Shown: one piece after another, positions 46,288-55,664 of the stretch | Numbering within the stretch: the stretch's first letter is position 1 | Layout: the number at the start of each line of letters is the position of its first letter | Assembly: GCA_900104495.1 (NCBI GenBank) | Contig: FMXS01000006.1 | Coordinates: 20,091 to 84,090, forward strand | Direction of reading: 5' to 3' | DNA length: 64,000 bases | Source of the DNA: Ruminococcaceae bacterium FB2012 | Lineage (GTDB): Bacteria > Bacillota > Clostridia > Oscillospirales > Ruminococcaceae | Made by a program: the position numbers and the translations under genes | Notes under the pieces: model-generated | Told to the model about the DNA's origin: nothing | The model's input: the letters and a program-made list of their open reading frames with translations, nothing else | The model's database searches: none

Positions 46288-46296
46288 ATAAGTAAG

Positions 46297-46370
46297 AGAA
46301 GTTAAGTTTCTTAGTACAGGGTTCCTTATAACGGGGAAAGTGTGTACTGAGATAACTTGACTTCTTTTTT
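46297..46370 (+). ncRNA. Short structured RNA 2, terminator-ended
   Basis: AGAAGTTAAGTT then TCTTAGTACA pair with TGTACTGAGA then AACTTGACTTCT, a stem of about 22 bp with one bulged T, closed by TTTTTT. The loop carries GTTCCTTATAACGGGGAAAG, sharing GTTCC and GGGGAAAGTGT with RNA 1. It precedes the 393-aa gene by 31 bp, so it may be an attenuator of that operon. Confidence 0.65.
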
Positions 46371-46401
46371 ATTCTAAAAAGAAAGAGAGGTACTTTTAAC
46401 A

Positions 46402-47583
46402 ATGGAAAAAATCTTAACTAACGCGGAGGTATTTAACCTTCTAAAAACGGGAACCGCTGATATGCACTTATACGGAGATGATGCTGCGGTAATGAAGAGT
46501 ATAAGGCACGATCCTTGTATACTGGCCTGCTGCGCAACTGAATGGACAGCTATGACGAGAAACTGTGTCGGACTTAGAACTCTTATGGAGGACGGCGAGG
46601 AAAAGGTAAAGCAATACCTTGCGCACTGCAAAGCATTTGTGCTCTTCGAGTTTGAAAAGCTTTCTGCAAAACAGTTTGACGAGATCATCGGACTTGCGCT
46701 GTCGGTTAAACCGAAGCCTCGTATAATTCTGGTCGGTGATCTTAGGACACGCATAAGCTGTCCGGCAAATGAAATGACATCTCCGGTCCAGTCGGAATGC
46801 TGGAAGAAACTGAAACTGGACACGGTCAGGGTACCTGTAAAAAAGGTGGACGAGGAATACAGACAAGCTGTTGACCTTATATCCCGCGGTGATTTTAAAG
46901 GGGCAGAATGGATTAACAGCAACTGCTGTAAAGAGTGTCCCGAGGATGCCGTTCAGATCGTTACATCCAAATCCGAAGCTGAAAACATCAAAAAGGAGAA
47001 CGAACCGCCGCATCAAAAGCCTTCCGGCGGATACAATTCTTATGATGAACCCTACGGTTCAAAGGGATGGGGGTTTCTTAAAGCCGGTATATACGACCAG
47101 ATAAACAAGGATGAATGCGCTATATCCGACTTTTTGCCCATATACAACGGAGAACAGATAATGACAGTGACAGATCCAAAATGCGATGATCACTGTGCGT
47201 TTGACACCGAGATCAGAAAAGCGAATCCGTATATTGATGATAACGGTATTCTCCGAATTAGGGGCCTTAAGTCAGGCCGATTTGCCGTGTGGAAAAGAAG
47301 CAGAGTGAAATACCATATCAACGAATACGGTCTGGGAGAGTTCAGATATGAAACCATAGGCTCGTTTAAGCGCATGAATATACTTCCTACTCACGCAGTA
47401 TCTTTATGGCAAGTGGAGCTGATGACCTTCAACAGCATCTGTATAGATCCCACGACAACGATGCCGGGTGAACTTGCAGCTTTGCTTAGCCGTTGCAGGA
47501 GCGTAAAAGGTCTGTATCTGACAAGACCGATAAAGGAAGAAGACATTAAAGTTGATGCCGAGATCGTTAAGGCTATCAGCTGA
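46402..47583 (+). CDS. Protein with a degenerate Pif1/RecD-like domain
   Basis: 393 residues. The first 180 look like the back half of an SF1B helicase core: FVLFEFEK in place of the Walker B DE, RIILVGDLRTRISCPANEM (motif III, normally GDxxQL), and a KVDEEYRQAVDLISRGDFKG segment as in Pif1 motif IV. No Walker A is present (LLKTGTADMHLYG), so helicase activity is unlikely. The rest (YGSKGWGFLKAGIYDQINKD onward) is unrecognised. AGAGAGG precedes the ATG. With the next two genes it forms an operon behind structured RNA 2. Confidence 0.7.
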   Translation: MEKILTNAEVFNLLKTGTADMHLYGDDAAVMKSIRHDPCILACCATEWTAMTRNCVGLRTLMEDGEEKVKQYLAHCKAFVLFEFEKLSAKQFDEIIGLALSVKPKPRIILVGDLRTRISCPANEMTSPVQSECWKKLKLDTVRVPVKKVDEEYRQAVDLISRGDFKGAEWINSNCCKECPEDAVQIVTSKSEAENIKKENEPPHQKPSGGYNSYDEPYGSKGWGFLKAGIYDQINKDECAISDFLPIYNGEQIMTVTDPKCDDHCAFDTEIRKANPYIDDNGILRIRGLKSGRFAVWKRSRVKYHINEYGLGEFRYETIGSFKRMNILPTHAVSLWQVELMTFNSICIDPTTTMPGELAALLSRCRSVKGLYLTRPIKEEDIKVDAEIVKAIS

Positions 47584-47640
47584 AAAGGAAGTATACGGGG
47601 GCTCTCAGAGCCCCTGTTAATTCAGGAAAGGAGTATAAAT

Positions 47641-49173
47641 ATGGTTATGGATATCGAAATTATAACACAGATAAACGCCGCAAAGATAGATTCCCGCAGG
47701 TGGGAAAAGGTCTATTATGACTGTTTAAAGATCGCACGGGCGGGAAAGCTTGCGACTGTTGTACCCTACCCGATAAACGGCTATACAATAGATGTTATAG
47801 CTGATGCTATGGAAAGGGACAATAAAATTCAGATAGTAGGAGATACTTTCCTCGGAGTCAATGTAAAAGGGTTTGAAATTGAGCGTGATGTGACAAAGTA
47901 TCTTCCGAAGAACGCAGATAAAAATGCTGATGCACTTGTAACGGAACACCTTTACAGTATTTTTATGAATAAAAAAAGCAAGTACGATAAGATCTTTACG
48001 ACCTGCTTCGGAGGACAGACCAACGAAAAGGGACCGTATATATATCTTCTCGCTATGGCCTGCCTTATATCCGGTGAGTTTCCCGAAGCGGCTGCCGTAT
48101 ACGGAGATATATCCTATAAACAGTGCCTCGAAGCCTGCGATATAGCAGAAAAAGCAGTTGGACGAAAGGTAAGATCGCCTATTCAATTTGAATGTAAAAT
48201 CCTGTTTGAAGAACTGCAAAAGCAGGGATATACCGATGATGAGCTGCTGGGAAAATATCTCGTTATATATAAAGGTATACGATCAGAAGAATTCAAGAAG
48301 ATTTTGAAAGATAATTTCTCCGAAAGTCAGTTTATATCATACTTTTGGCGGCATCGGCATGAGGAAATATATGATGATATAAAAATCTGGCTGGAAATGG
48401 GACTGCCTTTAGATGGCTTATGCAAGCTCTGTAAACGTATAGGGAATATAAGCGCCAAGGAGCTTATTGAGCTTCTTATACTCGGAAAGGTAGATATAAA
48501 AAATAAAACAAAGAGAGATAAAAACTGTATCATAAACATATCTGATCCAAATGTGACTGCTAATGAAGATATATGTGTTTTGCGGAAAAGTATAAACGCA
48601 TATATCCCTTTGGAGGATATGAAGGCTGTCATCAAAAAGCATTTCCCGAAAGATAAAACCGACGAGTATTTTGATGATTCAGTCGCCGGAAAAGGACAGC
48701 TTTTTGATGATCAAAAAAACGTTGAGGCGCTGTATGATTTCATACAACGTACAACTAAAAATGTAAGGAAGAGTAAAGCGGATATATCCACCCCCGATGA
48801 ACTCTATAAATGGAAAGACAGTGACACCACCATTGATGAAGCCGCACTTGAAGAGATCATAAAAATGATGAAGGAATTCTTCCGCCTCGGACTGTATATC
48901 CTTGACAATGAAAACCTTATAGAGCCGACAGATAAAGAGTGGTATGTCGTTTCATTATTAAAGCATAATCCTCCGCTGTCGTTATATTCGGCTTTAAACC
49001 TTCTCTTGAATTTGGAGGACAACGACTACTGTGCGTTATACGTCGGTATGCTTGCGGCAAACAACGGAGGGCAGAATATGTCTCCCGCAGGAAAAGCTGT
49101 TCTTATGAATTGGAAGCTGTATGATCACATAATTCAGCTTATAGGAGGGTGTGTCGGTGAAAAGCGTTATTGA
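47641..49173 (+). CDS. Hypothetical protein, 510 aa
   Basis: No family recognised. Mixed alpha/beta N-terminus (VYYDCLKIARAGKLATVVPY), a long helical middle with many Lys/Glu pairs, and a C-terminal SLYSALNLLLNLEDNDYCAL. Possible helical-repeat scaffold. GAAAGGAG lies 9 bases before the first ATG; an ATG at 47647 is an alternative. It overlaps the next gene by 17 bases, so the two are translationally coupled. Confidence 0.75.
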   Translation: MVMDIEIITQINAAKIDSRRWEKVYYDCLKIARAGKLATVVPYPINGYTIDVIADAMERDNKIQIVGDTFLGVNVKGFEIERDVTKYLPKNADKNADALVTEHLYSIFMNKKSKYDKIFTTCFGGQTNEKGPYIYLLAMACLISGEFPEAAAVYGDISYKQCLEACDIAEKAVGRKVRSPIQFECKILFEELQKQGYTDDELLGKYLVIYKGIRSEEFKKILKDNFSESQFISYFWRHRHEEIYDDIKIWLEMGLPLDGLCKLCKRIGNISAKELIELLILGKVDIKNKTKRDKNCIINISDPNVTANEDICVLRKSINAYIPLEDMKAVIKKHFPKDKTDEYFDDSVAGKGQLFDDQKNVEALYDFIQRTTKNVRKSKADISTPDELYKWKDSDTTIDEAALEEIIKMMKEFFRLGLYILDNENLIEPTDKEWYVVSLLKHNPPLSLYSALNLLLNLEDNDYCALYVGMLAANNGGQNMSPAGKAVLMNWKLYDHIIQLIGGCVGEKRY

Positions 49174-49420
49174 TGAACTGTATAACGGTGACCGTGCAAC
49201 CGCGATAAGAGCTTCAAAGTTTGGCGCGGAATACAAGCAGCTTTTTGAAAAAGTCTGCGAGCTTGAGCATGATCTGCTTGAAAAGATACCGCAGTTTGAC
49301 GCGCTGTTCAAGGAGTATCAGGATGCCGAAACAGACCTTGCGGGTGTTGCTTTTCAATATGAGTTCAACAAAGGGTTCATAATGGGGGTAAGGCTTATGC
49401 TGGAGGTAATGGGAAGATAA
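49157..49420 (+). CDS. Small DUF6809-like protein
   Basis: 87 residues starting VKSVIDELYNGDR (GTG start at 49157; AGGAGG 8 bases upstream). Helical, with EYKQLFEKVCELEHDLLEKI and a C-terminal FNKGFIMGVRLMLEVM, the pattern of small DUF6809 proteins common in Clostridia mobile elements. Function unknown. Confidence 0.8.
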   Translation: MKSVIDELYNGDRATAIRASKFGAEYKQLFEKVCELEHDLLEKIPQFDALFKEYQDAETDLAGVAFQYEFNKGFIMGVRLMLEVMGR

Positions 49421-49458
49421 AAAGAAAGCTGCATCGGAGTGATGCAGTTGCGATATGG

Positions 49459-49530
49459 TCATAAAGAACACCGTTTTGCTTTAGTGGCAAGACGGTGTTT
49501 TTTGTATAATGAAAAAGTAGTTATATCTGC
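49459..49530 (+). repeat. Dispersed 65-70-bp repeat, copy 1
   Basis: TCATAAAGAACACCGTTTT...AAGACGGTGTTTTTTGTATA, AATGAAAAAGTAGTTATATC, TGC. It includes an ACACCGT/ACGGTGT terminator and a TATAAT. The copy at 51710-51774 matches nearly throughout. Confidence 0.8.
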
Positions 49531-49545
49531 CTAAAACGGATAGCC

Positions 49546-50457
49546 TTACCCGCTCGTGTAATGTTCGTTTATCTTCTTATATACGAACAATGTCGCAAAA
49601 CAGTCAGCAAGACTGTTATGTGCCTGTTCATTATGACTTTTCCAGTCATATCCGTAATAGTTTGCTGCGAACACAAGCTTTTTATATCTGTAGTCTTGGT
49701 GATAGTCATCCCATTCGCCATATATCCTGGCAAACTCTTTCATAGCATCAATATACTTAATATTTTTTGGAAACGCTATGCCGTTGTTTTGAAGGAAACT
49801 CACATCGAACTGTGTGTTATAACCAATGATCCTGTCAGCATTACAAAGGATAGCATTGATCTCAGCGACTCTTTCAGCAAAAGAAGGGGCGGATTCGACC
49901 ATCTCAGGGCTGATATGGTTTACCTGCTGTGCTTCATTCCAAGAGTTTGCACACGGTTTGAAAAAGCTGTTAAAAACAATCTCGCCCTTGTCGTTGATGA
50001 TCGAAAGCTGCAAGATCTCATCTTGGTAAGGGTTGAATCCTGTCGTCTTGGTATCAATAACATAGCACTCGTGTCCTTCACAGTTCAGATCGTTCTGATT
50101 GGACATTTCCATAATGATACTATGCAGCTCTTCTATCTTGCGCTTAAAGGGTGCGGAAATTTCATCAACATAAGCTTTACGCTGTGCTTCTTTCTCACGT
50201 TCTCTTTCAGCTCTTTGTTGTTTTCTCCATTTATTTGCCTGCCTTCTGCGTTTATCTCGCTCGGGTGCAAAGAATACGTCAAGCTGTTCCTTTGTGGCTT
50301 TCTCTACTTCATCCGGGCTAAAATAAGTATAAACATCCTGACGAAAGCCATTTGGCCAAAGCTTTATCCCTTCTGCCCCGTCAAGAGGTAAGAAACCAAG
50401 CAAGGCCCACTGCCTTGCAGTTTTGTAGTCTGAATAACTATCATTTTTTATTTCCAT
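49546..50457 (-). CDS. DnaQ-like protein with altered catalytic motif
   Basis: 303 residues. The N-terminal ~70 residues resemble a small plant-homeodomain-like nucleic-acid module of unknown type, followed by a basic coiled coil (RDKRRRQANKWRKQQRAERE) and a DEDDh exonuclease domain. ExoI reads VIDTKTTGFNPY: the Glu of DxE is Lys. ExoII IGYNTQFDVSFL and ExoIII EQAHNSLADCFA are intact. Loss of the first metal-binding Glu predicts weak or no nuclease activity. It faces the opposite way to its neighbours and is bracketed by the 70-bp repeats. Confidence 0.82.
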   Translation of the reverse strand: MEIKNDSYSDYKTARQWALLGFLPLDGAEGIKLWPNGFRQDVYTYFSPDEVEKATKEQLDVFFAPERDKRRRQANKWRKQQRAEREREKEAQRKAYVDEISAPFKRKIEELHSIIMEMSNQNDLNCEGHECYVIDTKTTGFNPYQDEILQLSIINDKGEIVFNSFFKPCANSWNEAQQVNHISPEMVESAPSFAERVAEINAILCNADRIIGYNTQFDVSFLQNNGIAFPKNIKYIDAMKEFARIYGEWDDYHQDYRYKKLVFAANYYGYDWKSHNEQAHNSLADCFATLFVYKKINEHYTSG

Positions 50458-50771
50458 TTGTTTATCTCCTTTTGTTGCTATTTCAAGGAAAATGCATCGT
50501 CAGTTTTGGCATATATCCTCATTGCGTTCAGTATTGCTTAATAGTATAATACCATATTTTCCGACTTTGTCAATACATTTTTTTGGACAGTTGCGGATTT
50601 GGTACAACGAGTACCGAATTTTGGACACCAAAGGCAAATGCAAATTGCATTTTGCAAATATTTCCATTTGATAACAAGCAAAAGTCAACAGCATCAAAAG
50701 CTAACTGTCCAAAAAAACGCCTTGATTTTCTGTGGAATATATGATATCATATCTATAAAGGGGGAGTAGCT

Positions 50772-51521
50772 GTGATCAATCTTTTTTCAAACGGCGGCAC
50801 ACACGGAGCAGTGCTGTCCCAAAGAAAAGAATTCGGCATTGAAGGCCGCCCGTATATAACCGTAACTTTAAACCTCCATGCTGGAGACATCCGCAAGCCG
50901 TTTTCTGTCAAAGCAAGAGGAGATGTCTATGCCGCTGCGTATGAGGGGCTGAGATACTCTTTGCTTTCAGACCTTGCATCGCTTGGCAGGGCACTCAAAA
51001 AAGATCGAGAGGTCTGCATCTGGTATTCTGCAAATGATACCGATGAGTATCTTGGGATGCTTGCTTTCGTCGAATATCTCAAAAGCAAAGATGCCTGCAT
51101 ATATCTCTGTGATTATTCGCCGGTGTGCAAAGAAGGTGACGGCCCAGTTATTTCCCGCTTTGAGCTTATCGGCAAGCCTGAGATACATCTTATGAGCGAG
51201 GATGAGTGTAATTCCATTTTAGCCGAGCTTGACCGCCTTAAAAAAGAAAACACCGGCCTTCGTATGCTTCGTAACGGCAAAATTGAAAGCCTGCCCGACG
51301 ATTACTTTGATGAAAAAATCCTCGCTGCCGTAAAAGGCGAGACTATGGTGTCCGATATTTACAGCCGCTTGTTTGATGATATGCCATATATGTTAGATTT
51401 CTGCCTACTCAGATTACGCAGACTGATAGAGATGAACAAGCTGATCACAGTTGAAGATTGGGATGACGATAACGACGAACATAAGGCGTTTTGGCAGACA
51501 GTTGTCAGAAAGATGCCTTGA
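50772..51521 (+). CDS. DUF1835/DUF3658-like protein
   Basis: 249 residues. The region LNLHAGDIRKPFSVKARGDV...REVCIWYSANDTDEYLGML resembles DUF1835 (GPISxxxx...W xxNADExLG pattern) and the C-terminus (YFDEKILAAVKGETMVSDIY) DUF3658. Such proteins are common but uncharacterised. Starts with GTG at 50772 after GGGGGAG. A TGATATCAT-containing promoter region precedes it. Confidence 0.7.
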   Translation: MINLFSNGGTHGAVLSQRKEFGIEGRPYITVTLNLHAGDIRKPFSVKARGDVYAAAYEGLRYSLLSDLASLGRALKKDREVCIWYSANDTDEYLGMLAFVEYLKSKDACIYLCDYSPVCKEGDGPVISRFELIGKPEIHLMSEDECNSILAELDRLKKENTGLRMLRNGKIESLPDDYFDEKILAAVKGETMVSDIYSRLFDDMPYMLDFCLLRLRRLIEMNKLITVEDWDDDNDEHKAFWQTVVRKMP

Positions 51522-51709
51522 GAGAAATAACATAGCAGGAGCTAAATGAAACTCCCACTGTATTTATACTATTATAATATATAGCAGCTGCCGTATGGCT
51601 GGATCCATTAGAATCTCATATGGAAGAAGGTGTTTTTTCTTCAAAATATCATTGTTCAGGTCAGCTATGATAAAATAAAGCAGGTGCAATCTTTGTACCT
51701 GCGGTAAGA

Positions 51710-51774
51710 TCATAAAGAACACCGTTTTACAAGACGGTGTTTTTGTATAATGTAAAAAGGGTAGTTATATCTGC
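51710..51774 (+). repeat. Dispersed 65-70-bp repeat, copy 2
   Basis: TCATAAAGAACACCGTTTTA, CAAGACGGTGTTTTTGTATA, ATGTAAAAAGGGTAGTTATA, TCTGC. It shortens the loop of the terminator relative to copy 1; otherwise aligned. Confidence 0.8.
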
Positions 51775-51946
51775 ATATGGGCGATTCCTGAGGGGTGTTA
51801 AAAGATATGTGACCGTGAAATCCAAGATATGTTACAATGGAATCCACCCCTAATGATCAACTAACATCTGCAAGATGCCTATTAAAGATATCCGGTGATT
51901 TTTCGCGTATACAAAAGATCATGCCTGTTTTTGTCCAAAAAGAGTA

Positions 51947-51975
51947 TTGATTTAGTTTGTGTATCTTGATATAAT
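51947..51975 (+). promoter_or_regulatory. Promoter of kinase 1
   Basis: TTGATT (51947-51952), 17 bases, TATAAT (51970-51975), 40 bp before the ATG; GGAGACAG is the ribosome site. Confidence 0.8.
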
Positions 51976-52014
51976 AATATTAGAATTTAAAAATCTATTT
52001 TTGGAGACAGAACA

Positions 52015-55000
52015 ATGAAACTCTGCCTGAGCTGCTTCTCGCAGTACGCTGACGAACTGAATATCTGCCCGCATTGCGGCTTTGCGGAGGACACCCCGCC
52101 GGAGAACGCGATGCATATCACGCCGGGCACGATACTCCTTGACCGATATATTATCGGCAAGGTCATCGGCTACGGCGGCTTCGGCGTGACCTATGCCGCC
52201 TACGACCCGCTGCTTGAAATGAAAGTGGCGATAAAAGAGTATCTCCCCAGTGAGTTCTCAACCCGTGTTGTCGGGCAGACGCAAGTCACCGTTTTCGGCG
52301 GCGACAAAGCTGAGCAGTTCACTGACGGTATGCATAAATTTGTTGACGAGGCAAAGAAGCTTGCGAAATTCCAGTCCACGCCCGGAGTGGTGCGCATTTT
52401 CGACAGCTTTGAGTGCAATAACACGGCATACATAGTTATGGAATTGCTCGAAGGCGAAACGCTTTCCGAGAAGCTGAAACGAGAGGGAAAAATATCTGTC
52501 GATGACACTATTGCTATGATGACCCCGGTCATTCAGTCTTTGGACGAAGTCCACAAGGACGGCATCATTCACCGCGATATTGCGCCCGATAATATCTTCA
52601 TCACCAAAGACGGACAAGTCAAGCTGATAGACTTTGGCGCGGCTCGCTATGCCACGACGACGCATAGCCGTTCGCTGACAGTTGTCATAAAGCCCGGCTA
52701 TTCCCCCGAAGAGCAATACAGAAGCCGGGGAGATCAAGGCAAGCACACGGATGTTTACGCCGTTGCTGCGACAATGTACAGAATGATAACCGGCGAGGTG
52801 CCGCCGGATGCGCTTGAAAGAAGAGCCTACTTTGAAAACAAAAAGAAAGACATTCTGAAGCCAATTCACGAGTTCATTCCTGACATTGATAAGAATAAAG
52901 AAACGGCAATCCTCAACGCATTGAACGTGCGCGTCGAGGACAGAACGCCCGATATGCAGGCGCTTCTGTCCGAACTGACAAGCACCGAAAAGATCAGGCG
53001 CAGAAGCGGCAAGATCAAGCCTCTCGATATGTACACCTGGCCGAAGTGGGCGAAGATCGGTGTGCCGGTCATAGGGGCGGCTTTGGTCGTGTTCTTTGTG
53101 CTGTTCTTTACGGGCGTGATAGGTTTCGATGCAAAGCTGAAAGAAGATATCTACATCCCGGAGGGACAGACCCGCGTGCCGTCTGTCATCAATAATGACT
53201 ATGACAAAGCGTTGCGCAGGCTGACCGAAGCCAAGCTGATAATGGCTATCTCGGGCAAGGAATATTCGGATATGATACCCGTAAACTATGTGCTGACACA
53301 GGATGTGAACCCGGGGCTTGTGGTCGATGAGAACACCGTCGTTCACCTTAAATTGAGCGCAGGGAAAATGACGAGGACAGTCCCCGATGTGCGTGGCTTT
53401 GAATACGAAAAAGCAAAGGCTCTGCTTGAAAGCCTCAAATTTGTTGTGTCCAAAAAAGAGGACTACAGCGAGAGCATAGCCGAGGGCTGCGTTATCAGTC
53501 AGAGCAGCTCCGCGGGTGCGGAAATAGAGCGAGGAAGCACAATCGAACTGACTGTATCAAAGGGTTATGACCCTGCGAAAAAGCCAGCAAGTACAAGCAT
53601 CCCCGACCTCAAAGGCAAACGCTATGATGAAGTCATCGAAGCGGCGCAGAACGGCGGTTTCAACATCAAAGTCACCGAGCGGCGCTTTGACAGAACTGCC
53701 CCGAAGGACACCGTCATCGAGCAGAAGAACAGCGGCAGCACCGCCGAGCTGGTGATCTCAAAGGGCTTTGAAAAGATAACAATTCCCGACATAACATTTG
53801 AATTCGAAGAAGAGGCAAAAGCCGTTCTCGAAGCCCTCGGGCTGACAATCAAGCACGAGGAAGAATACGACGACAACACCGAGGCGGGCATCGTAATCAG
53901 GCAGAGCATCGCCCTCGGAGAGCGGGCCGACCCGGGCACGGAGATCACGATCACCGTCAGCAAGGGCGCGGCGCCGTTTGAAATGATAAATGTTGTCGGG
54001 AAACAGCAGGAGGATGCCGAAAAGCTGCTGAAAGAAAAGGGCCTCTCAGTCAGCATCGAGTTCAGAAAGGACAACTCGCAGACCAAGGGTAAGGTGCTGG
54101 AGCAGAGCATCAAGGCCGGCACCACCGTCAAGCGCGGCGACAGCGTGACCCTCACCGTATGCTCTCACGACGAGACGATGAAGGTGCCCGATCTCGCCGG
54201 CAAAACCAAAGCCGAGGCCGAAAAAGCGCTGAAGCAGGTCGGCCTGAAAGCTACGTTCAGCGAGGCTTACGATGACAAGATCGAAGAAGGCAAGGTCATT
54301 TCGCAGAACCCGAAGGCCGGTGCAAGCGCAAAGGACGGCAGCAGCGTGACGGTCAACATCAGCAAGGGCAAAGACCCCGCGAAGGCTGTTCCGACGGAGC
54401 CGGTGGGGAGCGGGTATGTGGATTATACCTTCCAGGATGTGGATAATGACGGGGAGAAGGAGCTGATTGAGGTTTATATGATAGATACCCCACTAATGGA
54501 AGAAAGAGGAAAATACAGAATTTATGATACAGTAAATGATTACTATGAACTGGAACTTTTCGGACATGGTCCAACATCAGCTCATACTATCGATTTTATT
54601 ATTCGTGATGCAAACACTAACCGAAATACAATTATGACTGTTTCTTCAATCGGTCAGTCTGGCTTTAATATGACTTTCAGCTCTGTAAATCAATCCAGTA
54701 GTGAAAATATTATGAGTCTTACTTCTCCAGGATTTGCTAACAGCCAGGAATACAAATGTACACTCAAAGGACAATCAGTTTCATTTGATGAGTTTATGAC
54801 TTATTTTAATAATACATCTGTTCTCTATTCTTATTCGGATAAAAACATGTATGGCAGTGATACTTGGAACTATATTAAAAACAGTTATAATGATTTCAAG
54901 AATTCTCATTTGTCAACAGCAGATGCAAATAATCAATTTGATTCTCAAAATAATTCTTCTTCTCGAACGGCTACTGAGCAATCAAATCCTCAGAACAGTT

Positions 55001-55509
55001 CGACTTCTCAGACTACTACTGATCAAACCGAGCCTATGATTAATGAAACACTTCTTCAACAAACTAAACTGGACTATGATAGAGACGGAGTAGATAATAA
55101 GATAGAAGTCTATTATATTGGCAATGCTCAACTAAAATATCGAATTTATAATGCATCTAACACCAATTATTATGAAACAGCTGCCCTGGTAGGTGGTGGA
55201 ATGAATGCACGGTATGATTATATCGTATATGACAAAAACATAGATAAAATATATGCTTGTACTGCTGATATAGATTTTATGAATAGTGATTCACATAACC
55301 AAGACGCCCAAGTATCACTTTCATCATATTATCAAGGGGTGGGCAATAGTGACATATTCTATATCAATGGCAAAGAAGTAACAAGTGATCAGTATAAAAA
55401 GTATATAGAGAATATAATACCGTTATATTCTTATAAGGATTATACGCTTAAACACTTTATGAATACAGAAATCTTTGATGAAGTCAACCGGCTGCCGACA
55501 GATTATTAA
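52015..55509 (+). CDS. PASTA-type Ser/Thr kinase 1, variable extracellular tail
   Basis: 1164 residues. Zinc ribbon C4/C7/C18/C21; kinase domain about 45-315 with G-loop IGYGGFGVTY, K74 in VAIKEYLP, HRD at 186-188 (HRDIAPDNI) and DFG at 206-208; one membrane helix about 349-371 (GVPVIGAALVVFFVLFF); six PASTA repeats from about 387 to 800 (VPDVRGFEYEKAKALLES, IPDLKGKRYDEVIEAAQN and so on). Beyond VPTEPVGSGYVDYTFQD the tail is AT-rich and unique: two calcium-loop-like units (DVDNDGEKELIEVY, DYDRDGVDNKIEVYY) separated by a Ser/Gln/Thr linker. The kinase faces the cytoplasm and the PASTA/tail part the wall. Catalytic residues are intact. Confidence 0.95.
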   Translation: MKLCLSCFSQYADELNICPHCGFAEDTPPENAMHITPGTILLDRYIIGKVIGYGGFGVTYAAYDPLLEMKVAIKEYLPSEFSTRVVGQTQVTVFGGDKAEQFTDGMHKFVDEAKKLAKFQSTPGVVRIFDSFECNNTAYIVMELLEGETLSEKLKREGKISVDDTIAMMTPVIQSLDEVHKDGIIHRDIAPDNIFITKDGQVKLIDFGAARYATTTHSRSLTVVIKPGYSPEEQYRSRGDQGKHTDVYAVAATMYRMITGEVPPDALERRAYFENKKKDILKPIHEFIPDIDKNKETAILNALNVRVEDRTPDMQALLSELTSTEKIRRRSGKIKPLDMYTWPKWAKIGVPVIGAALVVFFVLFFTGVIGFDAKLKEDIYIPEGQTRVPSVINNDYDKALRRLTEAKLIMAISGKEYSDMIPVNYVLTQDVNPGLVVDENTVVHLKLSAGKMTRTVPDVRGFEYEKAKALLESLKFVVSKKEDYSESIAEGCVISQSSSAGAEIERGSTIELTVSKGYDPAKKPASTSIPDLKGKRYDEVIEAAQNGGFNIKVTERRFDRTAPKDTVIEQKNSGSTAELVISKGFEKITIPDITFEFEEEAKAVLEALGLTIKHEEEYDDNTEAGIVIRQSIALGERADPGTEITITVSKGAAPFEMINVVGKQQEDAEKLLKEKGLSVSIEFRKDNSQTKGKVLEQSIKAGTTVKRGDSVTLTVCSHDETMKVPDLAGKTKAEAEKALKQVGLKATFSEAYDDKIEEGKVISQNPKAGASAKDGSSVTVNISKGKDPAKAVPTEPVGSGYVDYTFQDVDNDGEKELIEVYMIDTPLMEERGKYRIYDTVNDYYELELFGHGPTSAHTIDFIIRDANTNRNTIMTVSSIGQSGFNMTFSSVNQSSSENIMSLTSPGFANSQEYKCTLKGQSVSFDEFMTYFNNTSVLYSYSDKNMYGSDTWNYIKNSYNDFKNSHLSTADANNQFDSQNNSSSRTATEQSNPQNSSTSQTTTDQTEPMINETLLQQTKLDYDRDGVDNKIEVYYIGNAQLKYRIYNASNTNYYETAALVGGGMNARYDYIVYDKNIDKIYACTADIDFMNSDSHNQDAQVSLSSYYQGVGNSDIFYINGKEVTSDQYKKYIENIIPLYSYKDYTLKHFMNTEIFDEVNRLPTDY

Positions 55510-55523
55510 ATATTTGGATAACG

Positions 55524-55655
55524 ATACCGAACAGTATTACGAGTATTGGGGTTGCTGTGTTATTTAATTGCCTATACCTTACAGTCAAATGCTATTCGGG
55601 CAGCGAGGCTGAAAGATATGCAAATAATAACGGCTTCACCTTCATCCCGATATGA
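55524..55655 (+). pseudogene. Leftover BspA leucine-rich-repeat tail
   Basis: Starting 14 bp after the kinase 1 stop, one frame reads IPNSITSIGVAV...LTVKCYSGSEAERYANNNG, then FTFIPI and TGA. This matches the C-terminal end of kinase 3 (IPNSVTSIG ... SAAERYASNNGFTFIPI) but has no start. It indicates that kinase 1 or a previous gene here once ended in a leucine-rich repeat tail and that the tail was replaced. Confidence 0.75.
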
Positions 55656-55664
55656 CACAACAAA

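Larger units (their letters stand above)
51522..52014. other. Intergenic region before the kinase array
   Basis: About 490 bp. Contains GCAGGT...ACCTGC hairpin (51680-51702), the second 65-bp repeat (51710-51774), a stretch with no recognisable content (51775-51945), and the kinase promoter TTGATT-17-TATAAT (51947-51975). Confidence 0.6.

Noticed and set aside
50721..50770. Third copy of the 32-bp attachment repeat (AAACGCCTTGA at about 50.73 kb)
   Set aside because: Only about 11 bases match; the rest differs, so chance is sufficient.
52258..53346. 362-codon minus-strand frame inside kinase 1
   Set aside because: The equivalent frames in kinases 2 and 3 break at different places, as expected for a shadow of conserved kinase codons.
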